Origin: Fremontodendron californicum
Lineage: Eukaryota; Streptophyta; Magnoliopsida; Malvales; Malvaceae
Assembly: GCA_030761205.1 (NCBI GenBank)
Contig: JAULJL010000040.1
Span: forward strand, 12,780,603 to 12,844,602
Direction: 5' to 3'
DNA: 64,000 nt
The notes below the pieces were generated by a model that had not been told where the DNA came from, did no database searches, and saw nothing but the letters and a program-made list of their open reading frames with translations. Below, piece after piece: positions 22,933 to 34,221 of the stretch (within the stretch, counting starts at the first letter, position 1; each line of letters opens with the position of its first letter). Both the position numbers and the translations under genes were made by a program.

Positions 22933-23204
22933 GGGGGAAGAACCGTATGATATGGACAATCTTTTTAGACTGTTTCGATCTTTTCAACGAAATTAGCTTA
23001 TAATAAGGACGAAATTTTGAACCCATGTTAGAATAAAAACAATTTTGTATCATGTTATATTATAAATCACGGCTCTTTCTAGTCCTATCTTTCTTAACTT
23101 ATGGTAATATAATTCTATAAGGATGGTGATGTAAATGATCAAAAGTCAACATTCATGATATACACGAAAAATAAAAAGACATAAGCTTAGAAAATGATCC
23201 AAAG
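22021..23204. other. intergenic stretch with unidentified fragments
   Basis: 22060-22540 is less AT-rich and has short open frames (for example LIEFLRSRMPGKSRGRMF) that may be more LINE or gene remains. 22580-22750 repeats TTTTTAAGAGTGATGATTTT twice. 22880-22935 is A-rich with (AAAAG)n. Confidence 0.4.
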
Positions 23205-23310
23205 ACCTAAATTTAATTGAATTCGAATTTAATTCAATTGATTCATATAGTTATTTTTAAAAAGTATCATTTAACAGATTTAAAATTCGAATTTTAACAT
23301 CTGCATCCTC
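23205..23310 (+). repeat. tRNA-derived SINE-like fragment
   Basis: Matches the family: TTTAATTCAATTGATTCATA, then AAAATTCGAATTTTAACATC at the box B position. The degenerate box B suggests an old copy. Confidence 0.5.
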
Positions 23311-23566
23311 ATCCTCTTCTTCTTTCCTCAACTCCTAACTCTTTTGTAAAAAAAAAAAAAAAACCTAATTGTGTTTCTTCAAGAAGATTAAAGAAGAAAT
23401 TAAGAAAGAATAAACAATTATAAAACACCATAACGAAAGGATTCAAGTTCCTGTTAATTAAAAACATTCATTCCCATCCCATAATTATGTAACAAAGAAA
23501 AGAAAAAAGGAAAAAAAAAAAAAACCAGGCACAATTTATTATTGAAATTGAACCCTAGAAATTAAG

Positions 23567-24043
23567 TTAATTAACTCTTCCGATCATTAATCTCAAACTC
23601 GTTGAATGCGTCAGAACATCCTTCTTCCCCTTGAAACTTAGCAACTTAGACCAAAACCCTTTTTTCTTCTTCCCATTCTTAGCCTCTTCATCATCATCCA
23701 AGTTTCTGGCTAGGAAATTAGCAATCGATCTACTCTTCTTCAAACCATTACTAGTACCAACCTTTACCATGAAAGACGACGAACCGTTTCGCTTATGGAA
23801 ATTAAGATGTCGAGCCGGCGCCGGGGAGGCAGAGTTTGAAGAAGACGAAGCCGAAGGGTATTCAACAGGAGAAAAAGAGAGTGAAGGAGAGCAAGAAGGA
23901 GCAACTCTTGAATTAGCTTCTTTGTTTGAAGCAGAACAAAGACGAGATATTAATCTTTCCGTTAGACAAGAAGGGCAAACCCCTTGCTTTTCTTGGTGAT
24001 TTGGGTGCTTCTTGCATCCATGGCCTGATTCAGAGAACCCCAT
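23567..24043 (-). CDS. small plant protein with N-terminal Cys/His motif (DUF740/OCTOPUS-like N-terminus)
   Basis: Single exon, 158 aa. ATG 24041-24043 is chosen because the peptide MGFSESG leads directly into the conserved motif; the longer frame upstream would run through the TATA box and 5' leader. Residues 10-31 carry C10, H13, H16, C23 and C26 in a HPNHQ...GVCPSCLTERL pattern, seen at the N-terminus of plant DUF740 (OCTOPUS-like) and related short proteins. It is probably a metal-binding or interaction element. Then come a Ser-rich stretch (about 40-75), a conserved-looking KKSRSIANFLA segment (about 100) and a basic tail KKKKGFWSKLLSFKGKKD (about 123-140) that could bind membranes. There is no transmembrane helix. 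The frame is intact and a TATA box lies ~75 bp upstream. The function is unknown; membership in DUF740 proper is a guess from the N-terminal motif. Confidence 0.88.
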   Translation of the reverse strand: MGFSESGHGCKKHPNHQEKQGVCPSCLTERLISRLCSASNKEANSRVAPSCSPSLSFSPVEYPSASSSSNSASPAPARHLNFHKRNGSSSFMVKVGTSNGLKKSRSIANFLARNLDDDEEAKNGKKKKGFWSKLLSFKGKKDVLTHSTSLRLMIGRVN

Positions 24044-24118
24044 ATCAGAATTTTTATTTATTTTATTTTTTAAGTTTTCAGACTCGTGATTTTTTTTTTT
24101 TTTTGCTTGCTCTGTGTG

Positions 24119-24126
24119 TATATATA
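24119..24126 (-). promoter_or_regulatory. TATA box of the 23.6 kb gene
   Basis: TATATATA on the minus strand (context CTATATATACACACAG), ~75 bp upstream of the ATG at 24043. Transcription would start about 24090, giving a short leader with a CT/A-rich tract. Confidence 0.65.
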
Positions 24127-24211
24127 GACAAGTTGGGAAAAGCAAATTAATTCCGCTTGGCTTCCATGAACGTTCCTCGTATAGTCGTATATACACCAAA
24201 CATCTTTGCAT

Positions 24212-27200
24212 TACAAGTTAGTGTGATAGTGAATTTCAATGTGAAGTTCATTACCGTTGGATCATAGTAAAGATCATGTAGAGCCCACATGATGTAGATG
24301 AAAATATTCAGACAGACCGTGACTCTAGCTTTCTTACCCATACGTGTAATGGAAGCCGGGACTTTCTTTTTTCTTCTTTTTACAATTGTTTTTTTTTTTT
24401 TTTTCTTTTGCATACTTTTTTTTTTTGAGAAATTAAAATTTTCAATATTTTCTCAAATTTACAGAAACTAAACTCTAATAATTTCGTAACTAAAGTTCTG
24501 TTCAGTGGCAAATTTTTGAGGTTAAAACTACATTTCACTATAAAAAGTAATGCTAAACGGGTCAGGTAAATTTTTTTGGCTTTTGTAGTTAAAATCATGA
24601 TTTGACAATCCAAATTAAAAATCAAGAAAATTGAACTTTTGCGGTTTGAAAACTGATTTTTGGATAAAATGACTTTATTATCCTCACATCTTTAATCTTT
24701 TATTATTTTAAATATTTTTTTTAGACATTTCAATTAATCACAGCACTTTTTCATACCAATATCAAACGCTTAAAAAATTTTAAATCACAGTTTTTAAACA
24801 AATTTTTTTTAACCTAATTTTTTTTGCAATTACAAAACTAAACTAACCCTAAATGGAAAAGAATAATAGAAGTAAAAAAACAGCGATACCTAACAAAAAA
24901 AAAATGCTTCTTGGCAATTAAAGAAACCAAAAAAAAAAAATGCTTTACTTACAATTTTATTTTGAGTAATATTCACATGCAGGAATTGACTTTGAAATTG
25001 ATGATTTTTGATATAATTTACTGATAAATCTTGTTTTCTTCCGAACCAAATTAGAGTTAAGGTTTATTTATTGTAATTGTTTATGATTTTTGGAAGAGCG
25101 TACGACGTGGAAAGAATAAAAGGGTCTCGGGCCACGAGGAGGGTGGAAAGTCGCTTAGTTTTCATTAATTTATAACTTCATGCTTTCTTTATTGGTAATA
25201 TTCATAATTAAATTATTCAATAAAAACCCTACATGCATTCAAAGAGGAGCTATCCTAGCCTATGGTTATTGAATAGACTTGATAATTTTTTTAGACCAAT
25301 TTCCTAACATGATCCGTTAATACGATATAAAATTAAATGAGTTTGAATTTTGTATAATCATTTTTATGTAAATATGATTATGACATGAAAATATTTGAAT
25401 TTTACATAAATTGACCGGCTTAACTAATTTTTTACCAATTTATACATGTTCAATTAATTGTATTTACAAGTTAATCATTTTAATTCGTTTAAATTTATTT
25501 ATAAATTATTAATAATTAAAATAACAAAATAACTTACTATTTATGTTTAAAATTATCAATCTATTTAAATAAATTAATCGTGTATTATGTCTAAACGTAA
25601 TAATCATATTAACAATATCATATTATATAATATAATACGTATAATAAAGTTGTGGCATTTATATCCGTTCCATTTTTTTTTATCAATTTGTGTTTAAGTT
25701 TTATGCGAACATTTTAATATAAAAAGTTAAATGTATTAACTTGACGTGAGAAAATGCATTTTTAAAATCGTCCCAAGAAAAAATTAAATCACAATAAAAC
25801 TAGAAGATAAATTTAGATTTAACAATTTATGTATGGTGTCGTGTTTTTTTTTTTTTTTTTGTCAATCGTGTAAATGTGAATATGATATAAATTTTTAAAT
25901 GTGTTAAAATCTTAAATAAAAATACGATATATATATTAAATGTATCTTGTTAATTATATTTAAACATATCATATCGTATTTATTATATTATTTTTATATT
26001 TATTAAATATATTATATTTTTATTGTATTTTTATATCATATCTAAAATTATCCGATAACCTGGACCCTTTTAATCCCAATTGCAGGCCTCTAGGCTGTTG
26101 TTCAGTTGTGCTTTAACAGAATCCTACGCACGTGGGGGGGCATGTCACCTAATAAGACGACCAGAATAATTGGAATCAGAAAACATCCTGATTCCATGGA
26201 TGATTATCAATTTATCATCTTCTATGCATGTCTGGATCTGCCAATTTTTAATACGATATAATTATATAATATAAAAATAATAATTAAAATATAATATAAA
26301 ATATAATATAATATAAACATATAAATGTATCAAATTTTATATAATATAAATTATTAAAATATTAAAATTTATATTAATATATAATATTTTAAATATAATT
26401 ATAATTATAATATAAAAAATAACACAAATATAATATAAATATACGAATTATCATATCTATATAGTTTGTACTAAAAAAAAAAAATTGGTCCAATGTTGTT
26501 GAAAAGAATCTATGATTATCGAGTGAATACAACGATGCAGAAAAGTAGATGAATCTATCAATTGTTTTGTCTTGGATTTCTTTCTGGCAAAGAAATCTGA
26601 GTAAATCTAAAAAAATCTCTAAATAGTTAAATAATTATTAAATAATTTAACGGTCAATACTTAGTTGAAAAAGAAAAATAGAGAAGTTAAAAATTATTAA
26701 AAATGATATTGTAAAGACAAAATTGTTTTAATGAAAAAAATTTATTTTTTTTCTCCTACCATTCATAAAATATTATTATTTTTAAAATTTTAATTAAAAA
26801 TAAATTTAAAAAATAAAATTTTTAAAAAAATTTTTAAAATTAGAAACATTTAATTTTAGAAATTTTATTTTTTATTTTTTATTTTTTAAAAATTTTAATT
26901 TAAAAAAGTAAATTAAAAATTAAAAAATTTATTTTTTAAAATTAAAATATTTTATTTTCAAAAAAAGTATTTTTTAATTAAAAAAGTAAATTAAAAAATA
27001 AGAGGAAAGAGAGGAGAAATTTTTTTATCAAAGATAATTTTGTCTTTACAATTTTTTTCCTAACAATTTTTTATTTCTCTTTTTCAAATAATTCTTACTC
27101 ATTATACCATTTAATAATAATTGTATTTTGATGATACGTTTTTCAAATTTATCCAAGAAATCTTCTTGGTTGTAATTATTTTAGTTTTACTAGGTGCGTA

Positions 27201-27568
27201 GATTAAAAAAATAAAAAGATGGGTAGGAGATTATAGAAAGATAGAAAGAAAATAAATTTTTATGTGTTTGGTGATAAAAAAAAAGTTTGGTTAATTGGTA
27301 TTAATAAATACCAATTAAATATTATTTAATTATTATTTAAAAAACATTTTTTATAATTAATATATTATTTTATTGAATTTAAGAAAAAAATAATTTATTA
27401 ATTGAAATTTTTTTAAATATCAATTTAATCAGTATCACTAGATACTAATTAATATTTATCATATAAAAAAATAAAAAAATGATTATTTTTCACTTTTATT
27501 AACAAAATTAAATTATTCAAAATTAAAAAATAAGAGGAAAAAAATTAGAGAGATATGAGTCAAGTTTT
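24212..27568. other. AT-rich intergenic region
   Basis: Contains a MITE-like repeat at 24470-24855 and an AT-rich dispersed repeat (25880-26045, related to 63040-63230). 25200-27540 otherwise is extreme A/T-rich sequence with no gene. 26100-26240 is slightly more complex but unrecognised. Confidence 0.5.
24470..24855. mobile_element. MITE-like repeat, copy A of a four-copy family
   Basis: Shares TGACAATCCAAATTAAAAA, GGATAAAATGACTTTATTA and CTTTTATTATTTTAAATAT with copies at 30780-31140, 45996-48391 and 54066-54391. It has the uninterrupted site where copy C carries a Mutator-like insertion. Confidence 0.65.
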
Positions 27569-27628
27569 ACATGTTCACAAAAAAACTCCCCCCGAACAAA
27601 AAGGTTAGATTACTATCTGCCTCTACAG

Positions 27629-27855
27629 TAGAGGTGCTCATGGGCCGGGCCGTTTAGGCCCGAATCACTATTCATTAGAATAAAAAATAATTTTATTTTT
27701 ATTTTTTTAATTAAAATTAAATAAAAATAATATTATAATAATAAAAAAACACTGTTACGGGCCGGGCCGGAACATGAATTTGCCTGCCCAAGCCCGGCCC
27801 GTATTGGGCCGGACCTGTCGGGCCGGGCGGGCTGCCCGGCCCGTGAGCAGGTCTA
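27629..27855. mobile_element. hAT-like MITE, 227 bp, GGGCCGGGCC-rich ends
   Basis: Ends TAGAGGTGCTCATGGGCC and, on the other strand, TAGACCTGCTCACGGGCC. Perfect 8 bp target duplication CTCTACAG (27621-27628 and 27856-27863). The GC-rich ends flank an A/T-rich core. Same family as 63404-63723 and probably 36586-36978. Confidence 0.85.
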
Positions 27856-28015
27856 CTCTACAGAAGAGGTGTACTTCGTACATCCAGAGGTCATATAGAT
27901 TGAAACCTAGAGCGATAAGAACGAAAGCCCTGCCCACAGCTACAACTACTGGCGCTTCATAAAAAAAAGGATTAGATTCTAAGGGCGCTACTAAAAGCCT
28001 TTTTTAGGTCGTGTA

Positions 28016-28528
28016 TAGGGATGGCAATGGAGCGGGGCGGGGGCGGATATTGCTTTATCCACCTCCACCCCACTTTTGCATGGATGTTGAAAACATCCAC
28101 ATCCATGGATATCGGTTACATTCATAACCGTTCCACAGTGCTCCACTCCGTTACACCCTAATTTATATTAATTATTTTTAACTTAATATTGTAAAAAATT
28201 ATATTATAATTTATTCATGAACATAATTTTAGTATATAAAAATCTTTAATATGATATGTATAATACATATATACTAAAAGTATAGATATAAAATATTAGT
28301 ATATATATGATTTTAGTATATATATCTAATATATATTAAAAATATAAGAAAAAATATAAAATATTTTAAAGGATAAAATAGTAATTTCAAAAGTCGAGGC
28401 GGGGCGGGACGGAGTGGAGCAAGCATTTACCAAAACCGCTCCGCTCCACCCCGCTCCATAAAAATACCTCTCCATTCGAAACGGATCGGTACGAAATTCA
28501 TCGGTCGGATCGAGTTTTGCCATCCCTA
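28016..28528. mobile_element. hAT-like element, 513 bp
   Basis: Ends TAGGGATGGCAATGG and TTTTGCCATCCCTA are inverted repeats. A perfect 8 bp duplication GTCGTGTA lies at 28008-28015 and 28529-28536. GC-rich subterminal stretches (GGGGCGGGGG; CCGCTCCGCTCCACCCCGCT) flank an A/T-rich core. There is no coding capacity, so it is non-autonomous. Confidence 0.85.
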
Positions 28529-28873
28529 GTCGTGTAATAGAGAGGTGTAAGCGCCTCGAAAGCTTTTGGTATTTAGGTAGGGCGAGCAGCCCTCAAACCA
28601 AAAAAGGGTTTGGAACCCTTCCCCTACTTCTACATTTCATTCTCTATTCTGCCCGCCTCAAACAAAATGAGAAAAAAAGGAGAAGCCTACTGATTCGAAG
28701 TCATTACAAAAAGGTCAGTCAATAGAATAATAGCTCTTTCATTTTCCAGTCTCCTTTCGAAGGAATGGCCTTCGCATTTCTAATCGGGTAGGGTCCGACG
28801 GCTTTGTTTGCCCCAGCTTAGCTTGGCGAATTGCATCCCCGCACAACGACATTGTTTGTGCGCCCCTTATCGT

Positions 28874-29955
28874 AAATAAATAATATAATATCTTTTATTT
28901 TTTAACTTTACGTTTTATCAAATAACCGATGAAAAGAAAATTATTATATTTTCTTTCAATTTTTAATCCTTCCTACAAAACCCTCTAATGAAAAAAAAAC
29001 ATTTTGCATCTTTTCATTTTTTATTTTTTATTTTTCTGTCTATCCTACGAAGTAAAGTAAAATTAAATTAAAGAAACTTCAAAATGTTAAATTATGACAA
29101 GGTTTCTTGGTATACATATACATGAAAGTTTATAAAAGAACGTTAATTAATTTTTTTATCTTATAAATTCAATAATTTCTTTTATCCAAAATTTGAAGTT
29201 GAAAATTTTAAATTTTAGAGGTTAAGACAAAATTTTGATTAATTGTAAATTAATATTAATTTTTAATTTTTAACCATATCATTTAAGTTAAATTAAAGAA
29301 ACTTCGAAATGTTATATATGATAATTGACAAGTTTTTTTTATATATATATTTTGGGGATGGAGATTCGAACCCTACTCTTTTGAGTAGGGAAGCATGCAC
29401 CAATCACTGAGCCAAAGGCTCGGATGATGACAATTGACAAGTTTTTTTATATACGTGAAAGTTTATAAATTTTGGACTATAATGAAAGTTAATATTTTCT
29501 TTATCTCATAAATTCTATAATTTCTTTTATTCAAAATTTGAAGTCAAAATTTTATTATTCGGACATCCTTGAAAAATTTTAGAGCGACAATAATGAAATA
29601 CTAATAACTATTACGAATAGGACACATTTAATAGACATAAAAATAGTGTAATAAACATAATATAACACGTTTAAATATGATTAACATAACATGTTTAATA
29701 TACGTATCATATTCATGTTTAGGATTTTGACATATTTAATCATTTGTATTATATTTATGTTTACACGATTGACACAAAAAAAAAAAACACGCACAACATT
29801 TATACACAAATTATCTGATCTAGAGTGAAGTTAGAAATTAAAATCTTTATAAATAAATTATTGATTACATCAATTTAAGCTTTGAACAATATTCTGTTTT
29901 ATAGTTCTATTATGGGTAAAGAAAATTGAAAAGATATATCCAATAAAAATAACAC
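28874..29955. other. AT-rich stretch with a duplicated segment
   Basis: 29063-29205 and 29287-29550 are two diverged copies of one segment (TTAAATTAAAGAAACTTC ... AATTTCTTTTAT(C/T)CAAAATTTGAAGT). The second is interrupted by the SINE at 29347-29427. Nothing else was recognised. Confidence 0.6.
29347..29427 (-). mobile_element. tRNA-derived SINE with A and B boxes
   Basis: On the minus strand box A-like TGGCTCAGTGATTGG (29400-29414) and box B GGGTTCGAATC (29363-29373) have tRNA-like spacing. The flanks TGATAATTGACAAGTTTTTT (from 29319) and TGACAATTGACAAGTTTTTT (from 29428) form a target duplication of ~26 bp, as for LINE-driven insertion. It is too incomplete for a functional tRNA. Confidence 0.72.
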
Positions 29956-29959
29956 TTTA

Positions 29960-30790
29960 AGTTTTCGTTTCGCAAGTTATTGAAATCCAGAGCACTACCT
30001 GCTGATTCTATAGAAGATACTGTTTCATAAGTTTCCAAGTATGAACAGAATGATTAGAGTTAAGCTGAAACTGATTATCATGGTCTTGTCTCTAATGGTC
30101 ATGGAGACAGCCCGGAACAAAATGTGTCAGAGACAGTTGTGATTAAGGACTTCATTGATTCAAGTCAAAACTCACAACAAGTTCAGTATTCTGAAATAGT
30201 AGAAAGCACTCCCTCCCCTGTTACAAATGAGAATGAGAATGTAACTGTTGAAGGAGATGTTTGTGATACAACAACTGATTCAAATATCGACACTAGGGTT
30301 TCTGCTGATGTTATGAAGAGCTCATCCTGCACAGCAACACTTAATAATGCAAGTGTTGAAAGAGGTGTTAGTGATACTACCTGTGATACTTTACTGCTAC
30401 CTTCAACTGTTGATAATGAGAAAGTAGAAACTGAAGTCATTAAATCAAATGAGAATAGCAGAGGTGTTGAGATATAGAGGTTGAGAGTGGTTCTGTTGAT
30501 GATGATACTAAGTCAAATTGCTTGCCCAATGGTTTGAAATCTGAAACACAGATCAGTTCTAATTCTATAGTCTCTGAATAGGCTGAGGTTTTACGAGGTT
30601 TCAAGTGTTGAAAGCGGCGTTAGTGAGAATGAGAGTGGGAATAAGAATGTACGTAATGCCTAGGTTAAGTTAAAGGTGGGGAGAATTGAATAGCTACGGA
30701 TGACGTTCCTGTGGAAGGTGGGTTGGACTTGGAACATACTGATTGAGATTTGTCCTCGGAAACTGATACTCGTTTAGGTTCTATATATCT
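29960..30790 (+). pseudogene. decayed gene for a Ser/Thr- and acidic-rich protein
   Basis: The best open part, 30124-30477, reads VSETVVIKDFIDSSQNSQQV and later SVERGVSDTTCDTLLLPSTV. The same frame extends upstream to about 29995 but has three stops (near 30030-30060), and downstream (30478-30790) similar acidic Ser-rich sequence continues with several more stops. Composition suggests a disordered region of a nuclear or regulatory protein. I do not recognise the family. No introns are evident, so it could be a processed copy or one old exon. Confidence 0.55.
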
Positions 30791-31140
30791 CTAAATGATA
30801 GCTGAAATCCAAGTTTAAAAAATGCATTTAAAAAGTGTTCTGAAAAATATGATTTAAATTTTTTTTAAGTGTTTGACATTGCTATGAGAAATTAAAATAT
30901 CCAAAAAATTACGTTTAAAATAATAAAAATTTAGAAATTTGAGGATAATAAAATCATTTTATCTAAAAGTTAGCTTGTAAATTGTAAAAGCTCCATTTTT
31001 TTTATTTTTTTTATTTAGATTGTCAAACAATGATTTTAATCATAAAAGTCAAAAGAAATTATCCGTTTAATATTGCATTTGCGATGAAACACAATTTTTT
31101 ATTTAAAAAACTGTATCAACAATAATATTAAACGGGCCTT
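30780..31140. mobile_element. MITE-like repeat, copy B
   Basis: Inverted relative to copy A: GAGGATAATAAAATCATTTT and TTTAGATTGTCAAACAATGA. It ends TATTAAACGGGCCTTA. Confidence 0.6.
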
Positions 31141-31158
31141 AATCTTTTGCCCTGTAAG

Positions 31159-31801
31159 TGTCACAGGTCCGAAACTTTAGCCTTGCGAACCGTGCGGCTT
31201 AGGCTAGAAATCGCTTCCTTGTATGCCTAAATCAGCATGCTAACATTCAAGAATAGTATTTGCGGCTTAGGCTAGAAATCGCTTCCTTGTATGCCTAAAT
31301 CAGCATGCTAACATTCAAGAATAGTATTTGTCTGCTAACATTCAAGAAAATGGTCCGTTTAGACGAACACTCCAAGACACTGGTAACTAAAAGTTACTGC
31401 ACCTAAGTAGAAAAACAGGACAAGAGAAGCTAGAGAAGAATGCTCAGTGTATATTGATATTCAAGTGTTGAATGATGCAAATGAGGTTGGAGAGGCCTCT
31501 ATTTATAGTTGAGTCTCCCTTACATCAACGGTTCAGATCTTTACAAATGTACTGCTAAAATTACATTATCTATAATCACAAGTAATTTAAATTTTTAACC
31601 CTAAAATTCTAGATAAGATGGAACTATTGGCTCTCTAAGCTTCTAGAACTTTAAAGAGAATTCTATCTTTCAAGACCTTCTAGAATGCTCTAAAGATTGA
31701 GTTTGTTCTGGTGGATCAAAATGCTCTATGTAACTCAGATTCTGATCCTAGATCTGTTATGTGTGTAGCAGACTCGAGTAGCTAGTCCGGACCGTGACAC
31801 A
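31159..31801. mobile_element. probable solo LTR or inverted-end element with internal duplication
   Basis: It begins TGTCACAGGTCCG and ends CGGACCGTGACACA, so the ends are inverted copies. A TATA-like CTATTTATAG at 31499-31508 and the TG...CA ends suggest an LTR of ~640 bp. No target duplication was found, so a DNA element is also possible. Confidence 0.5.
31193..31328. repeat. perfect 68 bp tandem duplication
   Basis: Units 31193-31260 and 31261-31328 are identical, each starting TGCGGCTTAGGCTAGAAATC. A partial third piece (TGCTAACATTCAAGAA) follows. Identity implies a recent event or an assembly artefact. Confidence 0.92.
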
Positions 31802-32419
31802 AGGCTGTAACACATCTTTTTAGTTACTATTGAAATCATGATCCAAAAAGTGTTTTTCTTGGTGGGCTTTTGCTATGAGAATTGAAATTTTCCAAGACTC
31901 GAAAAGCTTAAATCGTGCTTCCATGGGGAAATGAGAAAGTATAAAAGTGAAACCTAAGAAATGAAATCGTTCTCACTTTTACATGGGAATCAAAGGACAT
32001 ATCCCAGAAATCCTCCAATGCGCAATTACATATATACAAACAATACAACTCATTTATGACAGCTCGTAGCTCAATAATTTCTTAACAAAGATCAGTGCAT
32101 CCCGAACATGAGGCATTCTTTTTTGTCTTTGGTCATAAAAAAAGTAATAGAGGACTATTTATTGTAAGGAAAATGTTAATTAGTATATAGTGATATTCGT
32201 AAGTGATATTTAAAGAAAGAAAAATATAATTAATGAATTATATTTTTAAATGTAATTTTTTTTTTAAAAAATAATAATTAAATAATTTTTAATCGATACC
32301 TATACACCAGTTAACTAATAAATAATCAGTGTTGAGGTCAAAACTAGTATGGTCGACTGAAAATTAATAATTGGATGACTAGAATCGGGGGATAAACTCA
32401 ACGCATAGAACATGTAAAT

Positions 32420-32460
<41 letters not shown>

Positions 32461-32976
32461 AAGGAAGTCGTAGGTTAAAAATAGAAAAATAGTTGTAGGA
32501 TTCGAATCCCAAATTTATTGAATACCATCTCTTAAAGATAATTACATGAATTAACTGAATTAAATCTCGAGTTCATCTATATATCGTTATGCCAGAGCTA
32601 GAAAGTATACAAATTCTAGCAAGCATGTTTCTTGCAAATTAGACATGGAAATCTCTCTTATTTCTGGAAAAGTGTTAAAAGATTATGGACTTTCTTAATC
32701 GGATTTGCCCCAATTTATACTGTTTCTCATGGACCTTGTAGGCCCATATGATATGATTCTTCAAAAAGCTGCTAATTATATACCCAATTGGAAAAGAAGA
32801 TAATAGTATATCAGCAACTTTCCTCAGTCGGATGATAAATTTGTGGGAGAAAGACTAATGTCCGGAAAAGCAGAGTTCGACGAATCCAATATTGAATGGC
32901 AATATATAGACACATAATTATATGATACATTTCCATGTTTATCACCGAACTTCAAGCTCTTGTGAGCTTTTGCCAA
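31802..32976. other. intergenic stretch
   Basis: Contains a (TA)n microsatellite at about 32424-32453 and a SINE-like piece at 32463-32578. No gene was seen. Confidence 0.5.
32463..32578 (-). repeat. tRNA-derived SINE-like copy
   Basis: The minus strand reads GAGATTTAATTCAGTTAATT, then TTTGGGATTCGAATCCTACA (good box B). It is one of the best copies of the five-member family in this window. Confidence 0.6.
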
Positions 32977-33173
32977 CTATGTTACTCGGATTCGGATGTG
33001 AATGTTGAATACGGGTATGTGTCCAACATGAGTATGTTTAGTTTTTCTAAGTTTTTCCATGTATTTGGAGGGTCATATCCCCATTCCATATCCGAATATG
33101 TGTCAAACACGAGTGTCGAACACGAATGTCAAACACGAATACTTCAACAAAAATGAAGAGTCGAAACAACATA
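32977..33173 (+). mobile_element. MITE copy (CTATGTTACTCGG family)
   Basis: Starts CTATGTTACTCGGATTCGG and ends GAAGAGTCGAAACAACATA; ~197 bp. It has the full family interior (TATGTGTCCAACATGAGTAT, GGAGGGTCATATCCCC). No clear target duplication remains. Confidence 0.75.
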
Positions 33174-34179
33174 TAATTTGCGGGTGGGTATTTTCCCTGC
33201 TTTTGTCCTAATCTTTCCTTTATTTCATTTCAACGATCACAATAATGCTCAAAGCTAAATTGTTGGATGAACATGTTTAAAATTAAAAGTTAGACCCCAA
33301 ACCTCAAGAAAACAACATTTCTTGTGAACAATCTTTTTCAAATTCGATAAATTATTATAGTCTTCAAGAACTGTGTTTCCTAGCTGTAATATAATGAGCA
33401 GGGATTTTAATTGCGGTCACTTGCATATTTTCGGTTGCATCATGTTAATCGTGATTGTGGAGTTAATAAATGTTACCGTAGTCATTGCGATAAATATTGA
33501 CCGTAAATATCAATGATGGAAGAAATTAAAACTGCAAAATAATAATCGTAATATCAAGTTGCAGCCATTATTTAAATCCTAATAATGAATACTTTACTAT
33601 GACTCGAGAGACAAAGGATTGTATCTTTTCTGTTTGCCCTTACTCTTATATACTTGGGCTCAGTTTTAGCCGTGTCTGGTTGGACCAAGTTTCATGCTAG
33701 CCAGATCTGGAATCATTTATCAGAAAAGGCTTGATTTTCATTGTATTATATTTTGCGGGTTAGATTTTTACCTGCGTCATTAGCATGAACAGGCCAGCCC
33801 TTGGTGTTGTGTTCTTTTCTGCAATTTAATTAATGAAATCATTCAGCTTCATCATCAATGTTTGTTGTTTAACCATGGGGCATGGATTTATATGATTTTT
33901 TACTTCAATTGGGCACCATTAGATAATGGAAATTATTCCGGTAGAATGATGGATCTTTGACATTTTTCGATTGCTACCCTTCATCATCACAAGTTCAAAA
34001 AACAGAACTTAAATCCCTCCTTTTCTAAAAAAATTCTACAGTTCACGTCTATGAACATCTATTTTACTCAAAGTAGTCGATATTGTATCGGTAGACGTAT
34101 TATTTTTTTTATATCTGTACGTATCGATACCAGTGTGTTTCGACGTACCATTTTGGATTTATCAGTATTTTTAAAAAAA

Positions 34180-34221
<42 letters not shown>

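Larger units (their letters stand above)
27570..28873. other. probable nuclear insertion of mitochondrial DNA (NUMT), split by two MITEs
   Basis: Three segments (27570-27620, 27864-28007, 28537-28873) are markedly less AT-rich than the flanks and lack low-complexity runs. They have the texture of plant mitochondrial intergenic DNA, e.g. GAACGAAAGCCCTGCCCACA, CAGTCTCCTTTCGAAGGAAT and GGTAGGGTCCGACGGC. After removal of two MITEs and one copy of each duplication about 550 bp remain contiguous. No mitochondrial gene is recognised in it. A plastid origin or plain unique nuclear DNA cannot be excluded without a search. Confidence 0.5.

Noticed and set aside
23631..23999. 122-codon plus-strand frame
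   Set aside because: Antisense shadow of the intact Cys/His-motif gene.
24044..24211. N-terminal extension of the 23.6 kb gene to ATG 24211
   Set aside because: It would be translated through the TATA box, and the conserved motif begins right after the ATG at 24043.
27755..27962. Frames rich in Arg/Ala/Pro on both strands
   Set aside because: They arise from the GGGCCGGGCC arm of a MITE joined to the putative mitochondrial segment.
29363..29414. tRNA gene
   Set aside because: A and B boxes are present but no acceptor stem pairs; flanking duplication marks it as a SINE.
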